Assembly: GCA_036873755.1 (NCBI GenBank)
Contig: JAVTVY010033786.1
Location: forward strand, 62,001-126,000
DNA length: 64,000 bases
Source of the DNA: Hanleya hanleyi
Lineage: Eukaryota > Mollusca > Polyplacophora > Lepidopleurida > Hanleyidae
Reading direction: 5' to 3'
The notes beneath the pieces were generated by a model. The model searched no databases. It saw only the letters and a program-made list of their open reading frames with translations, and was not told the DNA's origin. Shown here one piece after another: positions 55,494 to 64,000 of this stretch (the stretch's first letter is position 1; each line of letters begins with the position of its first letter). The translations under genes were made by a program, and so were the position numbers.

Positions 55494-56414
55494 TCACCCG
55501 AGGGGGTCGGTCAGCTTGGTAACGAACAACGTAACATTGGTCACCCTCTCCACTGTCCACTTGGTGTTGGGGCGTTGTTGTTGGGCCCATTCCAAGGGAT
55601 CCACGGTGTCCAGTTTCTCCAGCATCATCTCTAGCGACACCCGGTTAATGATGGTAAACGGTTGGTTAAATACCTGGATGTTACTGCTCGGGTAAAAGTA
55701 TCGGAGTTGGACTGTCTCCTTATGCTGCAGCACATAACCAAACGCCAGATTCAATTTGAAGGCCGTAGTTTGGTCGTTGAAGATGGCTTCCACGTAGCTA
55801 CGTAGACGGGCGAGGTCGGTCAGTCGAAAATTGTAGATATCTTGAATAGGTCGATGACGGTTGAAACAGTGCCTTATCATGGACCAATGGCGCCGATAGA
55901 TGTCACTCACTGGATGGGCGTCCTGTAAGAGATCGCTAGGAATATTTATGGGCTCGTCCAGTAAATGTTCGATGTTGTCAGGCGTATGACTCGAAACCGT
56001 AACGGTGGGGTCCGGCTGGATATCCAGGCTCTTCTGAACTGTGGGTACAGGCGGGCTCTCTGTGATCGCATCACCAGTGGCGTTCGTCTGCCCGGGCTCA
56101 CCTTCACTGGGTCCGACCCTCCTGGGTGCCCCTTTAGTGGGAATTTGTCGCCCAAACCGTAGAGACGGGGCATGAATCAAACACTGATGCCGTCTTAACT
56201 GACTGCGTCCTTTGAAGAGTTGACCACAATCCTTACAGTGTTCCGTCGCGCCCTCGTGGAATGAGCGTTCGTGGCGCAGTAAAGGATCCTTCCGATTAAA
56301 TGACCGTGCGCAGGTTATACAAGTATACCGTGCATCGTTGTGGGTGGAGATCTTGTGGCGGTGCAAGTCGTGCAGACGAGTAAACTGCTTCTGGCAAGTT
56401 GTGCAAGTGAACAT
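55494..56414 (-). CDS. Z1: three-finger C2H2 protein with a conserved C-terminal domain
   Basis: 306 residues, intact. Three C2H2 fingers (C4/C7/H20/H25, then CITCARSF...H and CKDCGQLF...H) end near residue 80. A Pro/Ser/Thr-rich linker of about 65 residues and EPINIPSDLLQDAHP follow. The C-terminal domain (about 167-306) contains DIYRRHWSMIRHCF, DIYNFRLTDLARLRSYVE, TTAFKLNLAFGYVLQH, YFYPSSNIQVF and WAQQQRPNTKWTVERVTN. I recall this domain from repetitive invertebrate proteins of unknown function and cannot assign an activity. TATAAAAGG lies 33-41 bp upstream of the ATG. Tandem paralogue of Z2. Confidence 0.75.
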   Translation of the reverse strand: MFTCTTCQKQFTRLHDLHRHKISTHNDARYTCITCARSFNRKDPLLRHERSFHEGATEHCKDCGQLFKGRSQLRRHQCLIHAPSLRFGRQIPTKGAPRRVGPSEGEPGQTNATGDAITESPPVPTVQKSLDIQPDPTVTVSSHTPDNIEHLLDEPINIPSDLLQDAHPVSDIYRRHWSMIRHCFNRHRPIQDIYNFRLTDLARLRSYVEAIFNDQTTAFKLNLAFGYVLQHKETVQLRYFYPSSNIQVFNQPFTIINRVSLEMMLEKLDTVDPLEWAQQQRPNTKWTVERVTNVTLFVTKLTDPLG

Positions 56415-56446
56415 CTTGGTGGTTGACAGAGTGGCCAGGCCGCTTC

Positions 56447-56482
56447 CCTTTTATAGCACGCTAGCTGGTGATCTATTTTTAG
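56447..56482 (-). promoter_or_regulatory. Z1 promoter: TATA box plus CTAAAAATAG
   Basis: TATAAAAGG at 56447-56455 and CTAAAAATAG (MEF2-type word) at 56473-56482. Both recur before Z2 (57926-57934, 57952-57961) and Z1' (60149-60157, 60122-60131). Before Z2' the TATA is TTTAAAAGG (about 58652-58660). Confidence 0.6.
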
Positions 56483-56559
56483 CACACTCAGTTCAACTAT
56501 CCCCAAGTCGAGGGCCGAGATGTACTGGCGTACGACTGAGCCGCATTGCGTGTGTGTGT

Positions 56560-56760
56560 GGGGGCAGTGGATTTTTACATCCGGGATCTTGTCAACATCT
56601 GGGTTTTCCAGTGGGTTTTTCCCATCGTTCCTCCGTCTTCCATCCGGGTACTGTGGTTTACATCCGTGTCCTCATCTTACATCCGTGTTTTTCATGAGCC
56701 GCATTGCGCGCGTGTGTGTGTTTGTGTTTGTGTCCATTCGTGCACAATGTAGAATTGCAT
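56560..56760. promoter_or_regulatory. ACATCCGG-rich upstream region of Z1
   Basis: Repeated ACATCCGG/ACATCCGT words (ETS-type) within about 130 bp, flanked by GT/GC alternating tracts. The same block recurs before Z2 (58070-58170) and, mirrored, before Z2' (58425-58520) and Z1' (59880-60000). Confidence 0.5.
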
Positions 56761-56864
56761 TCTCTTCGAAAACGTCCTCTCATCGCATCAATATGCTCAG
56801 ACCCATTCAAAATAAACACAACCAAGAGACATCAACAACAACAGGCACATTGCGTAATACACGT

Positions 56865-56870
56865 TTTATT
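56865..56870 (-). terminator. Polyadenylation signal of Z2
   Basis: AATAAA (minus strand) about 100 bp after the Z2 stop, next to a CACCATCACCACCACC tract. Its mirror is at 59698-59703. Confidence 0.5.
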
Positions 56871-56966
56871 ATCCTCACACCATCACCACCACCACCACCT
56901 GGCGTTGACGCCGTCAACGATCAGCATGTAGACATATAGAGTATGTACGGCATGTTATGGTATTCA

Positions 56967-57881
56967 TCAGTGCATGAGTGACGCATTCAGCTGATGGGGG
57001 TGGTCGGTCAGCTTGGTAAATAAAAACGTGACATTGGTCACCCTCTCTACGACCCATTGTGTGTTGGGGCGTTGTTGTTGGGCCCATTCCAAGGGATCCA
57101 CGGTGTCCAGTTGCTCCAGCATCGCCTCTAGCGACGCCCGGTTAATGATGGTAAACGGTTGGTCAAATACCTGGATGTTACTGCTCGGGTAAAAATATCG
57201 GGCTTGGTCTGTGTCCTTATGCTGCAGCACATAACCAAACGCCAGATTCAACTTGAAGGCCGTAGTTTGATCGTTGAGGATGGCTTCCACGTAGCTGCGT
57301 AGACGGGCGAGGTCGGTCAGTCGGAAATTGTAGATATCATGAATAGGGCGATGACGGTAGAAACAGTGCCGGATCATGGGCCAATGGCGCCGATAGATGT
57401 CACTCACTGGATGGTCTTCGTGTAACAGATCGCTAGGAACATTTATGGGTTCGTCCACGAAGTGTATTTTGCCCTCCACGTCGTACAAAATCTGGCCCAA
57501 GGTCTTGTCGTCGGAATTTGACTGTTGAATTAGGGCGACATCATCATCGGCCCTTGTGCGATGGGTGGGAGTTCCTCCTGTCTCGATATTGGTGCCTACG
57601 GGCTCTTCTACCTGCAAACGTGGCTGCGGAACAGGGTGTCGTGTGCGTTGGTGTCGCAGCAACTGACTGGTCAGTTTGAAAAGCCGACCACATTCTTCGC
57701 ATGGACGCTTGGGTACTTTATGGCGTGCACGTGTGTGGCGCTGTAAATGATCCGGGCGCTGAAACGACATTGTACATATCGTACAGCTATACCGGGCGGT
57801 TCCTTCGAGCTTGGTAGCCTCATGGCGGCGCAAGTCGTGCAGACGAGTGAATGATTTCGAGCACGTAGTACAAGTGAACAT
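56967..57881 (-). CDS. Z2: three-finger C2H2 protein with the same C-terminal domain as Z1
   Basis: 304 residues, intact. Fingers are CTTCSKSF (C4/C7), CTICTMSF and CEECGRLF, the last ending ...RHQRTRH near residue 82. A linker with GQILYDVEGK and EPINVPSDLLHEDHP follows, then the DIYRRHW...RLTDLARLRSYVE...FGYVLQHKD domain and a W-rich QQQRPNTQW block. It is about three-quarters similar to Z1 over the C-terminal domain but has a different linker. It is transcribed away from the palindrome centre from a TATAAAAGG promoter. Confidence 0.75.
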   Translation of the reverse strand: MFTCTTCSKSFTRLHDLRRHEATKLEGTARYSCTICTMSFQRPDHLQRHTRARHKVPKRPCEECGRLFKLTSQLLRHQRTRHPVPQPRLQVEEPVGTNIETGGTPTHRTRADDDVALIQQSNSDDKTLGQILYDVEGKIHFVDEPINVPSDLLHEDHPVSDIYRRHWPMIRHCFYRHRPIHDIYNFRLTDLARLRSYVEAILNDQTTAFKLNLAFGYVLQHKDTDQARYFYPSSNIQVFDQPFTIINRASLEAMLEQLDTVDPLEWAQQQRPNTQWVVERVTNVTFLFTKLTDHPHQLNASLMH

Positions 57882-58019
57882 CTTGGTGGTTGACAGAGTG
57901 TCTGATGAAACGGCCAGGTCGCTTCCCTTTTATAGCACCCTAGCTGGTGATCTATTTTTAGCACACTCTACCCCAAGTCGAGGATCGAGACTGGTGTACT
58001 GGTGTACGACTGAGCCGCA

Positions 58020-58054
58020 TTGCGCGCGCGCGCGTGTGTGTGTGTGTGTGTATG
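58020..58054. repeat. Alternating (CG)n(TG)n tract
   Basis: GCGCGCGCGCGTGTGTGTG-type tract, able to adopt Z-DNA. Mirrored at about 58535-58565, with related (CA)n at 60007-60056. Confidence 0.75.
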
Positions 58055-58198
58055 TGTGGGCTGTGAATTTTACATCCGGGATCTTGTCAACATCCGGGTT
58101 TCCAAGTGGGTTTTTCCCGTCGTTCCTCCGTCTTCCATCCGGGTACTGTGGTTTTACATCCGGGTCCCCATATTACAGCCGGGTTCTGGACACCTGTT

Positions 58199-58390
58199 GA
58201 CCTCAATAATTTGCATATGACCTCTGTGAGGTCACTTCCGCTTCCGTTCACGTGACCGGAACTGACCTTTGGCCCCAGCGCGCGCTGACAAAACAATAAA
58301 AATTGCGCGCAAGGGCCAAAGGTCAGTTCCGGTCACGTGAACGGAAGCGGAAGTGACCTCATAGAGGTCATATGCAAATTATTGAGGTCA
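58199..58390. promoter_or_regulatory. Palindrome centre: near-perfect 78-bp arms around a 36-bp core
   Basis: Arms run from GACCTCAATAATTTGCATATG inward to CTGACCTTTGGCCC. They carry, in order, ATTTGCAT (octamer), TGACCTC, CTTCCGCTTCCG and CACGTG. The core is AGCGCGCGCTGACAAAAC plus AATAAAAATTGCGCGC. It sits between the divergent Z2 and Z2' genes and could be a bidirectional control region, a replication origin or a resolved hairpin end. Confidence 0.7.
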
Positions 58391-58692
58391 ACAGGTGTCC
58401 AGAACCCGGCTGTAAGATGGGGACCCGGATGTAAAACCACAGTATCCGGATGGAAGACGCAGGAACGACGGGGGAAACCCACTTGGAAACCCGGATGTTG
58501 ACAAAATCCCGGATGTAAAATCCACAGCCCACACATACACACACACACACACGCGCACGCGCGCAATGCGACTCAGTCGTACACCAGTACACCAGTCTCG
58601 ATCCTCGACTTGGGGTAGAGTGTGCTAAAAATAGATCACTAGCTAGCGTGCTTTAAAAGGGAAGCGGCCTGGCCACTCTGTCAACCGCCAAG

Positions 58693-59600
58693 ATGTTCAC
58701 TTGCACTACGTGCTCGAAATCATTCACTCGTCTGCACGAATTGCGCCGCCATGAGGCTACCAAGCACGAAGGAACGGCCGGTATAGCTGTACGATATGTA
58801 CACTGTCGGTTCAGCGCCCGGATCATTTACAGCGCCACACACGTGCACGCCATGAAGTACCCAAGCGTCCATGCGAAGAATGTGGTCGGCTTTTCAAACT
58901 GATCAGTCAGTTGCTGCGACACCAACGCATACGACACCCTGTTCCGCAGCCACGTTTGCAGGTAGAAGAGCCCGTAGGCACCAATATCGAGACAGGGGGA
59001 ATCTATCGCATGAGGGCCGATGATGATGTCGCCCTAATTCAACAGCCAAATTCCGACGACAAGACCTTAGGCCAGATTTTGTACGACGTGGAGGGCAAAG
59101 TACACTTCGTGGACGAACCCATAAATGTTCCTAGCGATCTGTTACACGAAGACCATCCAGTGAGTGACATCTATCGGCGCCATTGGCCCATGATCCGGCA
59201 CTGTTTCTACCGTCATCGCCCTATTCAAGATATCTACAATTTCCGACTGACCGACCTCGCCCGTCTACGCAGCTACGTGGAAGCCATCTTCAACGATCAA
59301 ACTACGGCCTTCAAGTTGAATCTGGCGTTTGGTTATGTGCTGCAGCATAAGGACACAGACCAAGCCCGATATTTTTACCCGAGCAGTAACATCCGGGTAT
59401 TTGACCAACCGTTTACCATCATTAACCGGGCGTCGCTAGAGGCGATGCTGGAGAAACTGGACATCGTGGATCCCTTGGAATGGGCCCAACAACAACGCCC
59501 CAACACACAATGGGTCGTAGAGAGGGTGACCAATGTCACGCTTTTCGTTACCAAGCTGACCGACCACCCCCATGGGCTGAATGCGTCACTCATGCACTGA
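58693..59600 (+). pseudogene. Z2': mirror copy of Z2 with a frameshift
   Basis: The start codon and first finger are kept. One base is lost near 58780 (in GGCCGGTATAGC), so the second and third fingers are out of frame, with a stop at 58902. From about 58911 the original frame is open to the same stop, covering the linker and the full C-terminal domain. A short in-frame deletion lies in the linker near 59000, and the TATA box is mutated to TTTAAAAGG. Confidence 0.75.
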
Positions 59601-60005
59601 TGAATACCATAACATGCTGTACATACTCTATTATGTCTACATGCTGATCGTTGACGGCGTCAACGCCAGGTGGTGGTGGTGGTGATGGTGACAGGATAAT
59701 AAAACGTGTATTACGCAATGTGCCTGTTGTTGTTGATGTCTCTTGGTTGTGTTTATTTTGAATGGGTCTGAGCATATTGATGCGATGAGAGGAAGATTTC
59801 AAAGAAAATGTAATTCTACATTGTGCACGAATGGACACAAACACAAACACACACACGCGCGCAATGCGGCTCATGAAAAACACGGATGTAAGATGAGGAC
59901 TCGGATGTAAAACCACAGTACCCGGATGGAAGACGGGGGAACGATGGGAAAAACCCACTGGGAAACCCAGATGTTGACAAGATCCTGGATGTAAAATCCA
60001 CTGCC

Positions 60006-60038
<33 letters not shown>

Positions 60039-60201
60039 ACACACACACACACACACAATGCGGCTCAGTCGTACGCCAGTACATCTCGGCCCTCGACTTG
60101 GGGATAGTTGAACTGAGTGTGCTAAAAATAGATCACCAGCTAGCGTGCTATAAAAGGGAAGCGGCCTGGCCGTTTCATCAGACACTCTGTCAACCACCAA
60201 G

Positions 60202-61655
60202 ATGTTCACTTGCACAACTTGCCAGAAGCAGTTTACTTTACAGCGCCACGACGCTCATTCCACGAGGGCGCGACGGAACACTGTAAGGGTGCATTCCACA
60301 CCTAAATGATGTGCGGCTAAAAACAGGCATGGGTTCGAATCTTCGGCCACAAATTGATGTAAAATCTTTAACAAAAACCCTGTAAAAGTATATATTTTCT
60401 AAACGGGCACACCCGTGCCATTATTTCAGAAGACTTGTGAGCTATTGAAATTGAATAGAAAATACGTACAATCCTCCTTAAACCTTCTTCAACTTTTCTG
60501 AAAAACTCCATAAAATATATGAAAATGTGTCAAATTCTAACAGCAACCCAGAGAAAACGTATGAAATGATTTTCTTTTTATGTATGTTAAAGTGTTTCCC
60601 GTCCAGAGAACAATTTAAAATGGAGAAAAAAACAGGGGGTCGACCTACTCGTTTTTTGTAAAATTTTATCGCCATAAAGGAATCATCATTTTCGCTTCCC
60701 GAAAAAGTGCGGATTTTGGCCCGCCAGATATTCAATTCCGGACACGATTGACTCTGTAGTGGCGAGTGGGTGCGATAAACAAGCAATTGTTATATCCTCG
60801 TTTGAAGAAATGGTTACGTCCAGCAGGATGATACTATAGATATCAGCTAGTAGAAAGGTAAGAAGAATTACCATGCTGTCAAAATCGGGCGTCCTTCCTT
60901 ATTATAAAATTAGGGAGGGGCCATTTGTGCGAAACCGTGGCCTAGTGTGGAGTGCACCCTAAGGGTTGTGGTCAACTCTTCAAAGGACGCAGTCAGTTAA
61001 GACGGCATCAGCGTTTGATTCATGCCCCGTCTCTACGGTTTGGGCGACAAATTTCCACTAAAGAGGCACCCAGGAGGGTTGGACCCAGTGAAGATCAGCC
61101 CGGGGAGACGAACGCCACTGGTGATGCGATCACAGAGAGCCCGCCTGTACCCACAGTTCAGAAGAGCCTGGATATGCAGCCGGACCCCACCGTTACGGTT
61201 TCGAGTCATACGCCTGACAACATCGAACATTTTCTGGACGAGCCCATAAATGTTCCTAGCGATCTCTTACAGGACGCCCATCCAGTGAGTGACATCTATC
61301 GGCGCCATTGGTCCATGATACGGCCATGTTTCAACCGTCATCGCCCTATTCAAGATATCTACAATTTCCGACTGACCGACCTCGCCCGTCTACGTAGCTA
61401 CGTGGAAGCCACCTTCAACGACCAAACCACGGCCTTCAAATTGAATCTGGCGTTTGGTTATGTGCTGCAGCATAAGGAGACACTCCAAGTCCGATACTTT
61501 TACCCGAGCAGTAACATCTAGGTATTTAACCAACCGTTTACCATCATTAACCGGGTGTCGCTAGAGACGATGCTGGAGAAACTGGACACCGTGGATCCCT
61601 TGGAATGGGCCCAACAACAACGCCCCAACACCAAGTGGACAGTGGAGAGGGTTAC
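60202..61655 (+). pseudogene. Z1': mirror copy of Z1, broken several times (continues at 63782)
   Basis: It begins with the first half of finger 1. A deletion then removes most of fingers 1-2, and a 673-bp MITE sits in what remains (60287-60959). From about 60963 the linker and C-terminal domain continue, with a nonsense codon (TAG at about 61519) after the SSNI block. The Penelope-like element at 61652-63781 splits the last codons, which resume at 63782 and stop near 63830. Confidence 0.75.
60287..60959. mobile_element. 673-bp MITE, Harbinger-like, in Z1'
   Basis: Termini GGGTGCATTCCACAC and the complement of GGGTGCACTCCACAC. TAA on both sides (60284-60286, 60960-60962) is a 3-bp target duplication, as PIF/Harbinger elements make. 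No transposase frame. Open frames inside (for example 60478-60786, minus) lack motifs. Confidence 0.75.
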
Positions 61656-62055
61656 AAGCGTCTAGTCCGTCATTCATAATCCAGCCGTCGTCCATTAGAG
61701 AATATCCGCGTCCATAATCCAAAGACCTATTCCATTTTCCACATAACAGTATTAGCACCAAATTCAAAAAGACAATCATAGTATACGTAAACATAGGCTT
61801 GTTTCCTGCAAGAGAGAAGCGGTCAACAGTTTTCAATGATGCCGGCAAGACATCATGATGTTCCACAAATATCAAATCCGTATCGCTGATCAGTATTCTT
61901 AATCCATAATATTCGTTATAGAGTCGTCATCTAAAAAAAAAAAATGTATCTCAGTCACGCTTTGATTGTGACTGTTCATATGAGTACCATGAGGATCTTG
62001 AAGTACATGGGTTCATACGGCCCCTAGCCCCGGGTTAAGCGGAATTAGACACAAG

Positions 62056-62829
62056 TTACGAAACGTAGCGCCATAGATCTTGCACGCTACGTTCGTATTT
62101 TGCTATCAGCATGCGATATGTATCGCCAAATTTGAGAAACTTTGAGTGGAGGCGCTTGGTGGAATAGCCCTGTTTTATAAGTTTCTGCAACAATGTTTTG
62201 TGACGTTGATTAAAATCATCACATTTAACACAGGATCTAGCAAATGCTACTAAGCGAGATATGTATACGCCATATGCAGGTCCCACTGGAATATTACTAT
62301 CCAGAAAGGGATAGTTTACGATGTCGAAATTGTAATCATCTCTTTTGTCATAAAGTCGACGAGAGAGAATGCCCGCTTCATTTTTATAGAGATAGAGATC
62401 TAAATAAGATGTGCCTGTAGGGCTATCTGTAGTTTCCTTCAAATCCAGTGAAGGTGGATATATATCCTTCACTGCGTCATTTATATAGCGATTATCCACA
62501 GCGAGAAGATCGTCTATATAGCGTTTGGTGAATGAGAAGGAACGGGCTTTGAATGGATCGGTTTTTGAAAGCGCCTGCATATAGTCATATTCATAAGAGA
62601 ACAGATACAGGTCAGCCAACAGGGGTGCACAATTAGTACCCATTGGAATACCTATATGCTGCTGATATATTGTGTTGCCAAATTTCACATAGATATTTTT
62701 AATGAGAAATTCAAGCAACTCTATAAACAAAGAAACATCCCATGAATGATATCTCTTGTATGTAGTCGAGCTAAAGAATGCTTTATGGCTTCCGACATTA
62801 ATATATCTACGATCAGTTTTCTTGAACAC
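62056..62829 (-). pseudogene. Reverse transcriptase, C-terminal half (Penelope-like)
   Basis: 257 codons: SWDVSLFIELLEFL, QHIGIPMGTNCAPLLADL (motif B), FSYEYDYMQAL, RYIDDLLAVDN (motif C), and the conserved thumb-side blocks. The frame is separated by a shift near 62835 from the N-terminal half, so the protein is broken. The family assignment rests on the GIPMGTNCAPLLADL signature and the absence of an attached AP endonuclease. Confidence 0.7.
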
Positions 62830-62846
62830 AGATACTATTAATGAAC

Positions 62847-63575
62847 TTAGACGTCAATAAGGTCCTGATGAGGGATTGTAGTATAGAGAGTCGAGAAATC
62901 CCATGTGGATACATGTCTGTACGGTATGTGACCTTTAGCATCAAGCTCTTCCGTAAGACATTTTGAGTTTTTCAATATCCACATACATTCAACGCCAGAG
63001 TTCTTAGAAATAGTGGCGCAATACCTTTCCCAAAATGCTTTTACCTCCTGAAGGGCCCTCGTCAATAGGGTTGAAAGAAGCTTGGTGGTGCAGCTTCTAG
63101 AACCAGCTATGAATCTAGCTTTGTGTGGTGATTTATGCATTTTGGGAGTCCAGTATATTTTTGGTATGTCGTTATGATTGGTTGGAAGACAAATACCTCT
63201 TTCCCTGAGAAACTTTTTGTGATTGTTAAGTAAATCTTCCAGAGTAAATGCAGTTTGGGAGTAAGTAGACGTATTTGATGAAGATATGTCTACACTCAAT
63301 TCTTTAACCAGCACCTGGTAATAGTAATATTTACATATGAATATTATATTATTCGGAGCTTTGTCTGCTGGGACTATGACGAATTTACTCTGGAGATTTG
63401 CTAGAACTTCTTGCGAATTGAGGTTTCTCAGAACTTGTTTTGCTTGGGGAAGAGTACTTCTGTCAATATGGCGGATTGTTTCAACGACCTTGCTCTTGGT
63501 GAGGTCCAGCCAATCAGCGAGTACTGTAGGTTCAACTTTTTCTCGCTTAGACCAATCAATAACGTACTGTTCCAA
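62847..63575 (-). pseudogene. Reverse transcriptase, N-terminal half (Penelope-like)
   Basis: 242 codons: VIDWSKREK, FVIVPADKAPNNIIFICK, YWTPKMHKSPHKARFIAGS, and motif A in WDFSTLYTTIPH. A third piece in another frame upstream (about 63560-63775) carries CDCESSNFIYTPCKHIVTGD and MKGPKYREP, so at least two frameshifts exist. No GIY-YIG endonuclease is seen, possibly because of 5' truncation. Confidence 0.7.
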
Positions 63576-63781
63576 TGCAGATCAGGACTATCTTCACCTT
63601 CAGATTTATTCTTCTTGGCTCTCTATATTTAGGTCCCTTCATCAGGAGTAATTTCAGATCCTTATCACTCACCACATCAAGGTCACCAGTCACAATATGT
63701 TTGCATGGTGTATAGATAAAGTTCGACGATTCACAATCACAACTATAACCTCCTGACGTGTATAAGTTCCAGTCAAACTCC

Positions 63782-64000
63782 TGACCAATGTTACGTTTTT
63801 CGTTACCAAGCTGACCGACCCCCTCGGGTGAATGCGTCACCCGTGCACTGATGAATACCATAACATGCCGTACATACTCTATATCTCTACATGCTGATCG
63901 TTGACTTGAGCTCAGTAAACACTTGTACCTAATGTGACGGTGCGTTAAATAATAAAACATGGTGTTTCATATTTCAATTTGTTTTGCTGTGAACATACTA
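63782..64000 (+). repeat. Right arm of the palindrome, end of Z1' and 3' flank
   Basis: The last codons of Z1' (TLKLTDP-type end) are followed by the mirror of 55327-55500, including AATAAAACATGG. It stops at the window edge. Confidence 0.8.

Larger units (their letters stand above)
61652..63781 (-). mobile_element. Penelope-like retroelement, longest copy (about 2.1 kb)
   Basis: Runs on the minus strand from a 5' truncation at about 63781 through the reverse transcriptase to the tail frame (61667-61875) and the common 3' end. It is inserted in Z1' between GAGAGGG and TGACCAATG. It is the best template for identifying the shorter fragments. No terminal repeats. Confidence 0.8.
40491..64000 (+). 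mobile_element. Element C: Polinton-like element, interrupted by B, right end outside the window
   Basis: Starts AGTAGTAGGGTCTACGC at 40491, matching the terminus of B (AGTAGTAGGGTCAACGG). Then come GGAGGTAACTCTTGG, CTATTCCTCCGCGGT and GAATAGACGTTTT, the same order as in the TIRs of A and B but diverged. Element B interrupts it between 41042 and 52542-52547. Joining the two sides restores a direct repeat of the word GGGTGGGTGCATGTAAAATT (first copy at about 40878). C then continues through tandem repeats, CRE-like and palindrome sites, the 21-bp minisatellite and the Z-gene palindrome. The left flank is AATATA (40485-40490). Confidence 0.7.
55327..64000. repeat. Head-to-head palindrome of element C, arms about 2.9 kb plus insertions
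   Basis: The window ends with CTGTGAACATACTA, the reverse complement of 55327-55340, and every segment between is mirrored around about 58290. The right arm is longer because of a 673-bp MITE and a 2.1-kb Penelope-like element. The palindrome must continue beyond base 64000. Confidence 0.85.

Noticed and set aside
60478..60874. Minus frames of 102 and 62 codons
   Set aside because: They lie wholly within the Harbinger-like MITE and show no transposase motif.
63556..63960. 134-codon minus frame as one gene
   Set aside because: Its first half is antisense of the palindrome arm and only the second half is Penelope-like coding sequence. The join is the insertion boundary.

Overview
The window is animal nuclear DNA, most likely from a marine invertebrate. 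The evidence is spliced exons with GT/AG borders, TATA-box promoters, AATAAA signals, non-LTR and Penelope-like reverse transcriptases, several DNA-transposon relics, and no operon or ribosome-binding-site structure. The frequent TAGGCCTA-type words and the mix of repeats would suit an echinoderm, hemichordate or amphioxus, but I cannot fix the species. No tRNA, rRNA or CRISPR array was seen.

1-24.3 kb is repeat-rich with little coding sequence. It holds a 131-bp palindrome (0.8 kb), a 156-bp satellite carried inside a short-TIR element (4.1-6.2 kb), 5'-truncated Penelope-like fragments (6.3 and 10.1 kb), a 4.3-kb inverted repeat carrying two divergent decayed copies of one gene (8.2-12.5 kb), a spliced EnSpm/CACTA-like gene relic (13.8-18.3 kb), a foldback element with a 9-10 bp target duplication (19.7-20.4 kb), and a two-copy dispersed repeat (3.0 and 22.5 kb).

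24.4-64 kb is the main object: three related large elements. Element A (24376-38529) and element B (41043-52541) are complete. Each starts 5'-AGTAGTA, ends TACTACT-3', has terminal inverted repeats of about 1.6-2.3 kb, and is flanked by a perfect 6-bp target duplication (GACGTG for A, GTGGGT for B). Those are the integration marks of Maverick/Polinton elements. Neither element encodes a DNA polymerase B, integrase, protease or capsid that I can recognise. Instead they carry a four-gene cassette on one strand: g1, a zinc finger fused to an A32/FtsK-HerA-type packaging ATPase; g2, a small helical protein; g3, a zinc finger plus acidic linker plus a C-terminal domain shared with g1; and g4, a small basic protein with a cysteine-rich end. 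In A the cassette is triplicated (third copy truncated). In B it is single and carries a 4.2-kb non-LTR retrotransposon and a Penelope-like fragment. g1 is open in all four copies, while g2, g3 and g4 are broken or truncated in most.

Element C begins at 40491 with the same type of terminus (AGTAGTAGGGTC), and B is nested inside C's left terminal repeat. After B, C continues through tandem repeats, NRF-1-like and CRE-like sites and a 21-bp minisatellite into a large head-to-head palindrome centred near 58.29 kb. The palindrome holds two pairs of three-finger zinc-finger genes (Z1, Z2 and their mirror copies). C's right end lies beyond the window. Every element gene whose start is preserved, except g2 and g4, begins with a C2H2 finger at nearly the same position, and the terminal repeats are arrays of TGCGCATGCGCA palindromes. 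I infer a family of minimal, probably non-autonomous Polinton-like elements that may be mobilised or packaged by a helper.
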